A stretch of 64,000 nt of DNA from Adineta vaga (lineage: Eukaryota; Rotifera), in contig CP075492.1 in NCBI GenBank assembly GCA_021613535.1, positions 15,438,001 through 15,502,000 on the forward strand, in the 5' to 3' direction. The position numbers and the translations under genes are program-made. The notes under the pieces were generated by a model. That model was not told where the DNA came from, did not search any database, and saw nothing but the letters and a program-made list of their open reading frames with translations. Numbering within the stretch: position 1 is the stretch's first letter; each line of letters starts with the position of its first letter. Below, one piece after another: positions 1 to 11,021 of this stretch.

Positions 1-3000
1 ACTCGAAGAAAACGTAAGTCGTTGGTACGAGTCATAGTTTTGGATATAGTTGTCAGCATAGCCATTTTTAGGATTAGAATATAGAATTCATATAGTCTCT
101 TTGAGATTGTAGCCTGTATGTAGTAGGGTTTCACAGGTCATGTTGAGTTATGTAATATTTGTTTTAGGATTATATGAGAATGTTTGTTCTCTTATTGTTA
201 ACATAAAACAATATGTTGTGAAATTAAATCTATTTATTAGTATTCCATTAACAAATGATGCCGATATTCTACATCGAAATCGGTATAAAACACGAATATA
301 TTTGATTTTATTACTAACTGCATGGTTTATTCTTATTCTTTATGCATCATTCGAACAAGAAACAAAGATAATTAGTATTGAATCACCATCAGTATCAATC
401 TATGATAAATTATTTTCGAAATATCATGTAACACTTCATTGTCCATGCACTCAATCAACTATAAAATATGAGAGATTTATTTCTCAATTCGAACCTATTT
501 ATCATGGAATTTGTTCAAGTGATTTTATTTCATTAAAATGGCTTGAAAGTATTGAAGATCCCGAAGGTTTATATGCTGATATGATCTATGGTGTTGATTT
601 TCGTTCGATTATTCGTTTGCAATTTCAAATCTTATCACATTTTTGTACGCTTTCAAAAAATACATTGAATACATCATTAATTCTATTTAAACAAACAGAT
701 TTTCTCACGAGAAATATTATTTCTCGAAAAGAATTTTCTATTCGTATTCAAACAATCATTGATCAATTCAAACGACAAACAGCAAATCGATTTATTGAAA
801 TAATGAAATTAATACAATTGATTAATCATGGAAATCAATTCGCCACAATATTTTCATCAAATTGGAAATTTATTTCGAAATATTCATTTGATTACGTTGA
901 TCTATTTCTTGATGAACCTATTCATCTCCTAGCAAAATCACAAACCTATGGTAATGATAATTGTTCATGTGGATTACAATCAAATTGTAGTAAATTATCC
1001 GATTTTCCATTTCGATCATCGAATATTTCTCTTAGACAAACTTTACCTGGTTTTCGTGTTGGTTGTTTTCTTCTTGATTCAATGCTTCAATCAAATCTTA
1101 TTTGTCTTTACAATCAAACATGTGTCGATATGATGCGAGCATCTATTTATTATACCAAACCTTTTCCTGTTGATGCTTTAAATGATACTTTATTATCCAT
1201 GGCAAATATAACAATTGAAACAATTCTTAGTCAACTTTTTGTTATTAAATGGTTAGAAAATATTTCATTTGATCGTTATTTTAATCAATGTCATCCTCAT
1301 TCATGTGAATATTCATATGTAAAACAACGTAATTTAATCTATATTGTTACAACATTAATTGGTCTTTTTGGTGGCTTGACAAAAGGATTATATTTTTCTG
1401 TTTATTATTTAGAATCATTAATATATACAGTTATTAATCATCGAAAAAAGAAGAACAAACAATTAGATATTCCAGTTGTTCATCAAGAAGATATTCATAT
1501 TGAACCAGTGACAACGACAACAACAATACAGGTAAATCTATTCGATTATTTCTAAAGTTGTTCGATTTGTTTTCTTTAGACAAATATGAATTTTGTTGGC
1601 GAACAAGAAATATTGTAAGTAGAACATAGTTTATCGAATTTTTCATCGTCTTCATGTTTAAGATCAATAAGACAAAGATATCGATATCGAATTTTTCTAA
1701 TTTGTTTGATTATTTTGTCAATCATTGCTATTATTACAGTTACGATTGTTTTGATGATCAATCGAAAAATACAACAAGATTTCATTCCATTAATCACATC
1801 CTCAACAATTGTAATGATGAATAGTACAACAACGGAAACATCTTTACAACCCATAGGTAAATTTAGTTAATAAGAATAATCAATAGTGATTCATATTTGT
1901 TTTAGATACATGTTATATGAGTTTGAAATATCAAACGGAAATATATCGAATAGGTCTTCATCCAATATCGTTTATCATTGGTGATTTTAATCAAGATTTA
2001 GCGATTGATTTAATTGTAACCAATGCTGATTCTCATAGTTTGAGTATCTTGTTAGGCAATGGTGATGGAACTTTTCAAACACAATTAATTTATTCGACTG
2101 GAAATAATACATCTCCACGAGAAATTGTCGCTGGTGATTTTAATAATGATACATTCGTAGATTTAGGTAAGTGCACGAAACAAAACTATAGAGCAACTGT
2201 TCTTTTCTCTTTCTTAGCTGTTACATTAGCTACAAAAAACAAAATTATTCTTCTCTATGGTCATAATGCGAATAATTCAATATTTTCATCACCGATCGAA
2301 TTTTCTGGTTATAGTTTTAATAATATTCCTACTGCAATGACGGCAAGTGATATAAATCATGATGGATTTATTGATTTAATTGTCAGTCGTCAGACAAATA
2401 TTTCCAATACAAAAGGCAAATTAATGATCTTTTTAAATCGTGGTGATGGTTATCAATTTGATAATGCAAATACATTTTCAACGATTGCTATGGCTGATAT
2501 TTTCTCAATCATTATTGCTGATTTTGATCGTGATGGTAAAGAAAATGAAATGAGTTTATCTCGACATAATGGTGATATCATAACTTATTCGATTACAAAA
2601 ATAGGTAATTCATTACGAGCGAAACAGATATCAAAACATTTTCTATATGAATATCCATCGATATTAGTTAAAGGAAAATTTAATGATGATGATCTAGATG
2701 ATTTAGCAACGATTTCTTCTCAATCAAATACATTACAAGTTTTACTTGCCTATGAAAAAGGAACATTTGTTCAACAAATTTATTTGACATATCATTATCC
2801 AATATCGATTGCTCGAATTAATTTTAATAATGATCAAATTGATGATTTAGCTGTTTTACATTGTAATGGAACAATAACAATATTTCTTGGAACAAAGATT
2901 GGAATTTTTAATCGAAATTATCTATTATTTCATGTTGATAGAATGAATATTAATCTATGTTTTCAATCAGTGAAAGTTATTGATTTAAATCAAGATAAAA

Positions 3001-3074
3001 AAGATGATCTGGTTGTAATTGATACAGAAATGAACAGTATTAGAGTTGTATTAGGAATTGATTGTCATCAATAA
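1..3074 (+). CDS. CPCT-module transmembrane protein with FG-GAP/VCBS repeats (5' end off window)
   Basis: Probable exons: an upstream exon ending at 13 (followed by GTAAGT), then 168-1531, 1580-1614, 1663-1856, 1906-2166 and 2218-3074; joined this way the frame is kept throughout. An alternative is a start at the ATG at 140. The first part has a membrane segment near residue 60, then a cysteine-rich ectodomain containing the HCPCTQ motif, several N-glycosylation sites and a second membrane segment (GLFGGLTKGLYFSVYY). Exon 1663-1856 adds another hydrophobic helix. The last two exons encode FG-GAP/VCBS-type repeats with calcium-loop motifs such as GDFNNDTFVDL, ASDINHDGFIDL and ADFDRDGKENEM, as in integrin alpha propellers. 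It is probably a surface protein with an extracellular beta-propeller; ligand unknown. The same module occurs three times at 54.3-58.5 kb. Family membership is seen in the sequence; adhesion or recognition is inference. Confidence 0.75.
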
Positions 3075-3715
3075 ATGTAAATATTGTCTAAGATTATTTT
3101 AATAAAAATCAAAATAGTTATTAATACTTCAACGATTATGTGTCGAAGGTGAGCTAGATGATAGTATAGTGAGTTCGATGTTAGATGCAAACGTTTGGAC
3201 ACTAACTACAGCCTTTGACGTGTAGTCTTAAGGACAAACCCATGCTGAATTTCATCAAATTAAGGTTATATAGTAACAGGCATCCGAATATTTTTCCAAT
3301 ACGGGTATAAAAATCTGTGGCAGATCATTCGTTTGAAAGAATTATTTTGGATAAATAATAAATCGATATGTAATACGAGATCGGATAAAAAATCAATAAA
3401 TGATAAATTATACGAACGAAATGTAACTAGATACTCTGCACTATTTGAAATCATATTTTCATTATGAAAAACACACATGGACTTTTTTCAACGCATTGAA
3501 ATACGATAAAACGGTAAAAACTTCTAAACGATAGAATAGAAGGTAAGAAATTTTAGAACAAAATTCCTTATCATTGCTTGATACCTATCAACATACAGAA
3601 GAACTATACGACACTCTTGTCACTTCGTATAATGACATGTCCTTGATTCTTACTTGTAGATTTCTTTCATATATATATAAATACACTGTCGAAGACCAAC
3701 TAGATTTTTAAACAA
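3075..3715. other. Intergenic, no gene seen
   Basis: AT-rich spacer between the FG-GAP gene and the transporter. Only short unconvincing ORFs occur. The right end carries the transporter promoter (see 3670-3683). Confidence 0.5.
3670..3683 (+). promoter_or_regulatory. TATA box of the SLC33A1-like gene
   Basis: TATATATAAATA lies about 35-45 bp before the ATG at 3716. The spacing implies a very short 5' UTR. Called from motif and position only. Confidence 0.4.
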
Positions 3716-5203
3716 ATGGCTACTAAATCTAGCACGTCAATATCAAACATCTGTCTGGTTACTATTCTCTATACTTTACAAGGTTTCAATATTGGACTCG
3801 TTATGAGCATACCATTATTTTTAATTTATTACGGTGCGACATGGAAAGATCGAGGTACATTCAATTTTTCAGGTTATCCATTCTCAATGAAATTACTTTG
3901 GGCACCATTCGTCGATGTTCTTTATATAAAACGATTTGGAAGACGTAAATCATGGCTCGTACCTGTACAAATGATCATTGCTGCTGTTTTATTGGTCTTA
4001 TCATTCTATATTGAATCGTTGATTCTCGCTAATCGTATTGTCATATTGACTATTGTGTTTTTCATCGTTGTTTTTCTTACTGCAACTGAAGATATTTGTG
4101 TCGATGGGTTTGCTATAACTTTATTTGCTGCGACAAATCCTCAATGGGCATCGACTTCTCAAACTGTAGGACAGACGTTTGGTCGCTTTCTTGGTTCTTC
4201 ATTTCTTTTAACATTTGAATCGGCTAATTTTACGAATAAATTTGTTCGTGAACCTCTATCACTACCTCTACAAACATCAGGCTTATTTTCTCTCGCACAA
4301 TTCGTACGTTTTGTTGCTGTAACTTTTGTAATCGTTACTATATGTTTGATTATATTCGTTCGTGAAAAAGAAGAAATCACAAATGATGATGGCGAAAAAA
4401 TCAATGATCTTTCTCTGATAAAAACTTATCGTTCAATTATAAAACTGCTAAAAAAGAAGTGTATTCAACGATTGATGACCGTTTCACTTCTCGTATCGAT
4501 CGCTTTTGTACCGATTCAATTTATGAGCCAATTGGCACTCATAAGGTACGTAATGAAATTTAACTATATTTTACAAATTTTACATTTTGTTTTTAGTCGA
4601 GGAGTGCCAAGGGAAAGTTTAGCTCTTGTTAATATACCAGTAACTCTTGTGACAATCCTAGCACCTTTAGTTATTCGACGTACAAAGAAACCTCTTTACT
4701 GGTTTATTAAAGCTTACATTTTGTATCTTATTACTGCCATTCCATTTGCTATTTATATCTACTTCACTGAAAGAATGATTACTTCTAGTTACTATTATCC
4801 CGTACTGATTTTACTATTTTCAATCAGTGAATTTATTAGAACATTAGGGGCTGCTGCTCATGTCGGATTTTATGCCTCTATTTGTGAACCTCGTATCGGT
4901 GGAACTTATATGACACTTCTTGTTACGATCAGTAATCTAGGTGCTGCTCTAAACTCATCCATTATTCTCTATGCAGCTAATTGGTTTCCAAAAAGATACG
5001 ATTATCTCATCGCAACATGCGTATGTGAACTCTTCGGTATTCTATGGCTTGGATTTTTTTATCGTACATTAACACGACTACAAAATCTACCTGTTTATCG
5101 ATGGTATACAACAAAGCAAGCGAATAATAATAATGCAATTACAATAGAGGATCAAGATCATAAACAGTCATTTATTTCAAAGAACGAGACAGCAATTGAA
5201 TGA
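3716..5203 (+). CDS. SLC33A1: Acetyl-CoA transporter, MFS type (SLC33A1/AT-1 family)
   Basis: Two exons, 3716-4545 and 4597-5203, separated by a 51-bp intron that happens to stay open in frame; the spliced product is 478 residues. Family hallmarks in order: LQGFNIGLVMSIPL in the first helix, SMKLLWAPFVDVLYIKRFGRRKSWL after helix 2, a TATEDICVDGFAITLF segment, SQTVGQTFGRFLG, and GGTYMTLLVTISNLGAALNSS near the C-terminus. These match the vertebrate SLC33A1 pattern closely along the whole length. Members import acetyl-CoA into the ER/Golgi lumen for acetylation of glycans and proteins. Around 10-12 membrane helices are visible. Convergent with the receptor gene at 5428-6336. Nothing looks broken. 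Confidence 0.92.
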   Translation: MATKSSTSISNICLVTILYTLQGFNIGLVMSIPLFLIYYGATWKDRGTFNFSGYPFSMKLLWAPFVDVLYIKRFGRRKSWLVPVQMIIAAVLLVLSFYIESLILANRIVILTIVFFIVVFLTATEDICVDGFAITLFAATNPQWASTSQTVGQTFGRFLGSSFLLTFESANFTNKFVREPLSLPLQTSGLFSLAQFVRFVAVTFVIVTICLIIFVREKEEITNDDGEKINDLSLIKTYRSIIKLLKKKCIQRLMTVSLLVSIAFVPIQFMSQLALIRYVMKFNYILQILHFVFSRGVPRESLALVNIPVTLVTILAPLVIRRTKKPLYWFIKAYILYLITAIPFAIYIYFTERMITSSYYYPVLILLFSISEFIRTLGAAAHVGFYASICEPRIGGTYMTLLVTISNLGAALNSSIILYAANWFPKRYDYLIATCVCELFGILWLGFFYRTLTRLQNLPVYRWYTTKQANNNNAITIEDQDHKQSFISKNETAIE

Positions 5204-5427
5204 CTTAAATTTAAATACGAGTATAGAAATGTTTGTATAATCATTTCACTACTAAATTATTTTTAGTAGATTGTATTCTAGAAAAACAAAGAATTATTGT
5301 TAATTTAAACATAGAAAATATGTTCAAATCATACGTAATTTAATCAATACAACTTCTATTGAGTTTTGTAATAGTTAGATGCGAATTTCAAATAAGATAA
5401 ATATGCATATCTTAAATTAATATTCCA

Positions 5428-6336
5428 TCATCTCATCAAGTCTTCCTTCAGCAATTTATATAGTTTTGGACTGATAAATGGTTGACTTATAGTGAATATA
5501 AGCGCGTTTACAGAAGCCGAAACCCATTCAATACGATACACCAATGGATCAAGTTGACCTTTTGGCACATAAATAATCAAATCGATGATTGCTGGTAGTG
5601 ATGCTATACTTAAAATAACAACAACCATCATTATACGTCGAATAACATGATAATCTCGTTGATTGCGTTGTCGATAGCGTAATAATGCTGATGCTTGACG
5701 TATTTTATAGATAATACAAATGTAACATATGAAAATAATCGAAAGAGGTAAACCAAAAACTACGAAAAATAAATACATCAATGAAATAAATTCATTCATC
5801 AATGCTGTACAATAATTTTCATTTGGAATCAATTGCATTCCATTGAAAACAAGAAGATGAGGTAAAACCATACCGAAGGCTACGGCAATTTCACCAGGAA
5901 TAAATACATAGAAATAAATCTTAGGTTGATATAACCATTCATAAGTTGGATAAACAACACGAATAAAACGAAAGAATGCTTGAAGAGCACAACTCCAATA
6001 TAGAGCACTGACTATTGAGAAAAATACATATGCACGAAATTGACAGAAGAATGATTGATTCTGTTCAATAACTAAATAAAAATCTCGTTTTAATGTAGCC
6101 AAATTAACATCAATCAATTGTAGAACACTTTTAGCAATGACAAGACAAAGAGTATTTAGAGAAAGAATAATCGGTACTTCTATTTTGATTTGTCGTGAAC
6201 GATGCTTGACTTGTACAAATCGATAGATAATCAAAAGAACAAAAATCATCGAAATCAATAAGGTCATTGATTCAGCACCAGTTGAAATCATATTCAATAT
6301 CGAACCAGAAGATATTAATGAGGAAATACTTGACAT
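5428..6336 (-). CDS. Rhodopsin-like 7TM receptor, divergent
   Basis: Single-exon ORF of 302 residues with seven hydrophobic segments. After TM3 the usual DRY is replaced by FRFIR in the context LQAFFRFIRVVYP. TM6 contains ILSIASLPAIIDLI and TM7 ends with SQPFISPKLYKLL, so the NPxxY motif is also degenerate. There is a Cys before TM3 (FFCQF) and another in the second extracellular loop (ENYCTALM), consistent with the conserved disulfide. The type resembles the expanded, intronless orphan receptors of bdelloid rotifers. Ligand and G-protein coupling cannot be read from the sequence. A second intronless receptor lies at 39263-40243 but is clearly different. Confidence 0.8.
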   Translation of the reverse strand: MSSISSLISSGSILNMISTGAESMTLLISMIFVLLIIYRFVQVKHRSRQIKIEVPIILSLNTLCLVIAKSVLQLIDVNLATLKRDFYLVIEQNQSFFCQFRAYVFFSIVSALYWSCALQAFFRFIRVVYPTYEWLYQPKIYFYVFIPGEIAVAFGMVLPHLLVFNGMQLIPNENYCTALMNEFISLMYLFFVVFGLPLSIIFICYICIIYKIRQASALLRYRQRNQRDYHVIRRIMMVVVILSIASLPAIIDLIIYVPKGQLDPLVYRIEWVSASVNALIFTISQPFISPKLYKLLKEDLMR

Positions 6337-8852
6337 GTTTATTTTCTAAAGAAAAAAAAAAGCAAATTGACAATGTTATGTATGTTATGTGGTTTACCTA
6401 GTGCATATTCAGTTAAGTATATTTTTTTAATATTTATCTTGACACTTAGAGACAAATAAAAAAGAGAGAAAATGAAAAGCATGAGTTCATCATTAGTATC
6501 ATTTTTTTAGTTGATCTATAGAGAAAGAAATATAAAATGACGCAGATAAATGAGTAAAATATTCCATGACAACAATTATTAACGTTCTTTTCTTCTTTTG
6601 ATGAAAAATATCGTTACAAAATAATAGGACTCAAAAGAGGAGAAAAAGAAAAAATCAAATTGATATAACATTTTATTTAATTTGCTTCTCTATTAAACAT
6701 TTATACTTTGTAGTTATACAATAGAATAGAATTTCATCGTCACTTTTCATTGTTTATAGATTTTTTTAAATAGAATATCATTTGTAAACGAATGACATCG
6801 AAGTTTAAAACTCATGCACATACCCACACATATTTCCATTATGAAAGATAAAGATACATTAATAATCACGGATGAATTATGTAGAGATTATTGTTTCATA
6901 ATTACATATTCTCTTTCCTGATAATGTTCTTGTTAGGGCGTTTTGACTTTCGGCTATGTATATATATATAGTCTTTTGATAATGAAAATTCAAGTTCAAT
7001 AATAAATGATCTTTTTTTCTATATAAATGAACAAGTTCTTTTTTATCTCACATCTATATAACACCCAACACCCTCAATTGTATTACATCGTTATAATCAA
7101 TATTGTATGGAAGAAGAAAAAGAAATAAAAAAATCTTGAATAAAACAATATTTTTCTGCTTTTCTGTTTCTTTCTTCACTATTTTCTCTTATATACATAT
7201 ATGGTGAAATTGATAAGTCTCATTGTTCATTTTTAGACATTGTATAATCAATAAAAAATGCACTTCCATTTTAAATGTAAACATTTTTTGCTAAAATTAT
7301 ATGGATTTTACTCCGATAGTATAAGTTATAATGTAGGATCGGAATAGTTTCTTTCGTTTCGAAAGATAATGGACGGTTTTGACAGTCACAGATACACGTT
7401 AGTATAAGACCGCAAGCCATAATCATAAAAATCGTAAAAAAATATGAGAACGCGTACCTTTGTCTTGCCCCCTCCTTTCCTCCTTATGCTTACACGAAAT
7501 TTAAAGGAAAAAAGATACTGAATCGTGTGTTGAAGACCTCGATAAGTTTTTGTTCAGAAATCCTGAGACAGATGGAGTAAAAATACTATGAAAAACTATA
7601 GAATAACATCCCTTAACAAATATTGTACATCTCAAAACGGTTTACATTCAAATTTATTCTGATTATTAGAAAAACTTTACCGAAAATGAATACACTAAAA
7701 ACGTATAATAACCGTTAAACTTCATTTAAAAAAAGCACTGAATCCATCGTGTTTCACATATTGAATCTCGTAGGGATTGCGCTGACAAGCTCTTTTGCAA
7801 TGCTATACTTTTGTCCATTTAAATATGTTTTTTTTAAGAAGAAAAGGGGAACAAAATATTCGCAAGGATAGATTTCAGTAACTATTCATGAAAGAACTAG
7901 AAAACGTGAAGGAGTTTTTATTTTCGACGCCTTTCTTAAATATTCAACATACAATCCATTGAGCGAAGAAACAAGATGAATAGTTCATTAACAAATATTT
8001 AGCATGAAAAGACGACAAACAAATCAACGTCTATCTTTTTTCCAAAGTGTCTGACAAAGACGTGTTCACGATGATGGAAAGTCATTGCATCATTTATTAT
8101 CAATTTATTTCTTATTTTCGATGAAATATAGAAAAAAGTATGGACAAGTAATTTACTAAATATTGATTATACGCTTTTTTTGTCATGCTGACTGCGCATC
8201 GGTATGTAACGTTTGTAATTTCGTTCTACGTTCGATAATATCAACAAATCTTAATTGCTTACACTAAAAAGAGAAAAATACGTAACCTACACATTTTTTA
8301 CTCTGATTCATTGTTTTATTCGTATATATAAGAATGGAGGAGTAACGAATGATTTAGTATAAGTATCAAAGCAAAAGAATCGAGAAAAACACATGGTTTA
8401 GGTTTTGTATTCTGTTATGTTTTTGTTTTTTATTATAGATTCATAACTTACATATTCACTCGTCTCGTTTTCTCCTAACTTCGACCATCGTTAGGTGTAA
8501 TTTCGTGTTGATTACAGTCATGATATTTCTGTTGTAGTGCCACCATTTAAAGAAATTCTTTTCGTATTAGAGTTTAATGTTCGTGGCAAACCTTTAACTT
8601 TCAAGATTCTTCTATCGTACAGAATTATTTTCTACAAGTAAAATCTGTTTTAAAGAGAACTCTGCGTGTAAGAACTTAAAATTGTTATCTACATATATAC
8701 CTTTATTTTGTTCCGTGCTAATTTGTAATATTTTCATTCCGTGTGTTTATAATAAGAATAATCTGTTCGAGTTTATTGTTATTCGACTTCTCCTATCTCT
8801 TTCTCGACACTCTCATCCAAACTTGACGATTTATGACGCTCTGACTTAGAAA
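6337..8852. other. Long intergenic region, no gene seen
   Basis: About 2.5 kb of AT-rich sequence with dense stops in all frames. I see no protein similarity, no clear RNA gene and no obvious inverted repeat. A TATATA stretch lies near 6957. The right part (8.3-8.85 kb) may hold promoter and 5' UTR of the monooxygenase. Confidence 0.45.
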
Positions 8853-10535
8853 ATGAAACGTAACTATATTCTTTTTCTTCAGTTCGAGATGACAAATACA
8901 ATGGATTCTGAACAAAATACGAATGATGTGAAACACTCACCGGAAACAATCGATGCTGTTATTATCGGTGCTGGATTTGCCGGTTTGTTCATATTACGCG
9001 AATTACGTGAACGAGGATATTCAGTGAAAGTCTTGGAAGCTGCTGGTGAAATTGGAGGTACTTGGCATAGAAATCGATATCCTGGTGCACGATGTGACAT
9101 CGAAAGTATGCAATATTCCTATTCATTTAGTGATGAACTACAACAGGAGTGGCACTGGTCAGAACGTTTTGCTACACAACCTGAAATTCTTCGTTATCTT
9201 AATCATGTTGCCGAAAAATTCGATTTATTCAAGGACATTCAATTTCAAACTCGTGTAATTAGTATGGTTTATAATGAAGATTTATCATTATGGGCAGTAG
9301 AAACGAATCTAAATGATAAGATATCAGCTAAATTTTGTATTTTGGCAACAGGTTGTCTTTCTGTTCCGAGAGATCCGGATATAAAAGGATTGGATCAATT
9401 TGAAGGTAAAATTTATGTGACTAGTAACTGGCCAAAAGATGATGTTAACTTTGTTGATCATCGCGTGGCCGTGATTGGTACAGGATCATCCGGTGCTCAA
9501 TGCATTCCTATCATTGCGAAACAAGCTTCCCATGTCTATGTATTCCAACGGACACCAAACTATGTTATTCCATCGAATAATAAACCATTTGACACAGACT
9601 ACGAAGAAAATTGGAAGGCAAATTATAATGAACGTCGTCGTCAAATTCTAGAATCATCTGGAGGTATCTTTTTGGATGACGACAAAGAACTTTCGATTAT
9701 GAATATGACTGATAAAGAACGCTTTGAACTAGGATGGGCAAAAGGAGGATTTTCCTTTTATACAGCGTTCAATGGACGATTGAATGATAAGGATATCAGC
9801 GGAATCATTTCTAATCTTATTCGTGACAAAATACGTGAAATCGTTCAAGATCCTGTTGTTAGTGAAGCTTTACTACCATATGATCATTTGTTTGGCAGTA
9901 AACGTCCCTGTGTTTCTGCTCAGTATTACGAAACATTCAATCGTGATAATGTTACGCTTGTCGATATACGTGATCACGGTATTGATGAAGTTACAACAAC
10001 AGGCATTCGGATCTACGATAAACAGTACGACGTCGATGATATTGTACTCGCTATTGGATTTGATGCAATCACAGGATCCATGCTTAATATCGATATTCGT
10101 GGTCGTTCAGGCAAGACACTTCAAGAGAAATGGGCAATAAGACCACGTACTTTACTTGGTATGATGATCGCTGGTTTTCCAAATCTTTTTACCATTACAG
10201 GTCCTGGTAGTCCATTAGATTTAACGAATATGATTCCTCATATTGAGGAGAATGTTAAATGGATAATAAAATGTATTGATCATCTGAAAAAACATAATAT
10301 TTATAGTATAGAACCTACTATCAATGCCCAAAATTCTTGGATGGATCATGTCGACATGATTGCTAAGCAAATCTTATCTTCACGAGGTGATTTCCAAAAT
10401 AATGATTCAAATATTCCACGAAAATCTAGTGTCTACATGCGTTATGCTGGCGGTCTACATAATTATTTAAAAATGTGCGATCAAGTTGCCATGCATGACT
10501 ATGAAAAATTCTTTTTACTCAAACGATCTTCATAA
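8853..10535 (+). CDS. Flavin-containing Baeyer-Villiger-type monooxygenase
   Basis: Intronless, 560 residues from the ATG at 8853 or 548 from the ATG at 8889. The later start is attractive because TTCTTTTTCTTCAG just before it looks like a 3' splice acceptor. In long-form numbering the FAD Rossmann motif GAGFAG is at 39-44, followed by GGTWHRNRYPGARCDIES typical of cyclohexanone/phenylacetone monooxygenases; the NADPH motif GTGSSG is at 209-214. The family fingerprint FxGxxxHxxxW(P/D) is present as FEGKIYVTSNWP at 183-194, but the central His is Val. Such enzymes use NADPH, FAD and O2 to insert oxygen next to ketones or to oxidise heteroatoms. Absence of introns in an intron-rich neighbourhood and the bacterial/fungal family type suggest horizontal acquisition; this is inference. 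Confidence 0.9.
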   Translation: MKRNYILFLQFEMTNTMDSEQNTNDVKHSPETIDAVIIGAGFAGLFILRELRERGYSVKVLEAAGEIGGTWHRNRYPGARCDIESMQYSYSFSDELQQEWHWSERFATQPEILRYLNHVAEKFDLFKDIQFQTRVISMVYNEDLSLWAVETNLNDKISAKFCILATGCLSVPRDPDIKGLDQFEGKIYVTSNWPKDDVNFVDHRVAVIGTGSSGAQCIPIIAKQASHVYVFQRTPNYVIPSNNKPFDTDYEENWKANYNERRRQILESSGGIFLDDDKELSIMNMTDKERFELGWAKGGFSFYTAFNGRLNDKDISGIISNLIRDKIREIVQDPVVSEALLPYDHLFGSKRPCVSAQYYETFNRDNVTLVDIRDHGIDEVTTTGIRIYDKQYDVDDIVLAIGFDAITGSMLNIDIRGRSGKTLQEKWAIRPRTLLGMMIAGFPNLFTITGPGSPLDLTNMIPHIEENVKWIIKCIDHLKKHNIYSIEPTINAQNSWMDHVDMIAKQILSSRGDFQNNDSNIPRKSSVYMRYAGGLHNYLKMCDQVAMHDYEKFFLLKRSS

Positions 10536-10865
10536 TCTTCTACTTCATACTTAAATGAATACAGAGCTGACACTGTATCACAAGAACAATATTTATTTTG
10601 AACACATTCTAGATTATAGAATAAATCAAAAGTTTTGTATTTATTGTTGATCATTATATTACTCAATTAAATAATAAATGTTTTTAATTTGCATTAAGAA
10701 AACGATTCTTTTTTCTTCGAATTATTTTGAATAGATTAAGTAATGCAATGAAGTGTCGCGTTGAAAATTAGAAATTTTCATTTCTGTTAAATTTGGATAA
10801 GAAGTGGTAAGAAGAATAAGTTCCACAACACAAAAAACAAATGTCTGCGATAAAATTCCAACATA
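10536..10865. other. Intergenic, no gene seen
   Basis: AT-rich spacer after the monooxygenase stop. Several AATAAA-like motifs (10619, 10670) could serve as polyadenylation signals for that gene. Confidence 0.4.
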
Positions 10866-11021
10866 TATTGTGAAGATTTAGGAAATAAATTATGGGTTCA
10901 AATGTTTGAGTATCTTGATTGGATCGACTTATTTATGGAATTTTATGGTCTTAATAAACGAATTAATCAACTTCTTGAATTTCTGTTACGATTATTTGCA
11001 AAACAAAATGTAGGATTTTGA
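10866..11021 (+). pseudogene. Relic of an F-box protein gene
   Basis: A frame ending at TGA 11019-11021 reads EDLGNKLWVQMFEYLDWIDL followed by FMEFYGLNKRINQLL. This is the pattern of the N-terminal F-box of many bdelloid proteins (an L-x-N-E-hydrophobic start, IFEYL core, then an L-N-x-R-x-N-x-LL end). No start codon, leucine-rich repeats or other exons follow, so it is most likely a leftover fragment. The ancestral substrate-receptor role in ubiquitination is known for the family only. Confidence 0.45.

Noticed and set aside
948-1133. Overlapping ORFs inside the CPCT and transporter genes
   Set aside because: These are other-frame shadows of well-supported coding exons and lack independent features.
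3120-3190. Possible tRNA-like sequence with GAGTTCGATG
   Set aside because: No A box at the right spacing and no cloverleaf pairing.
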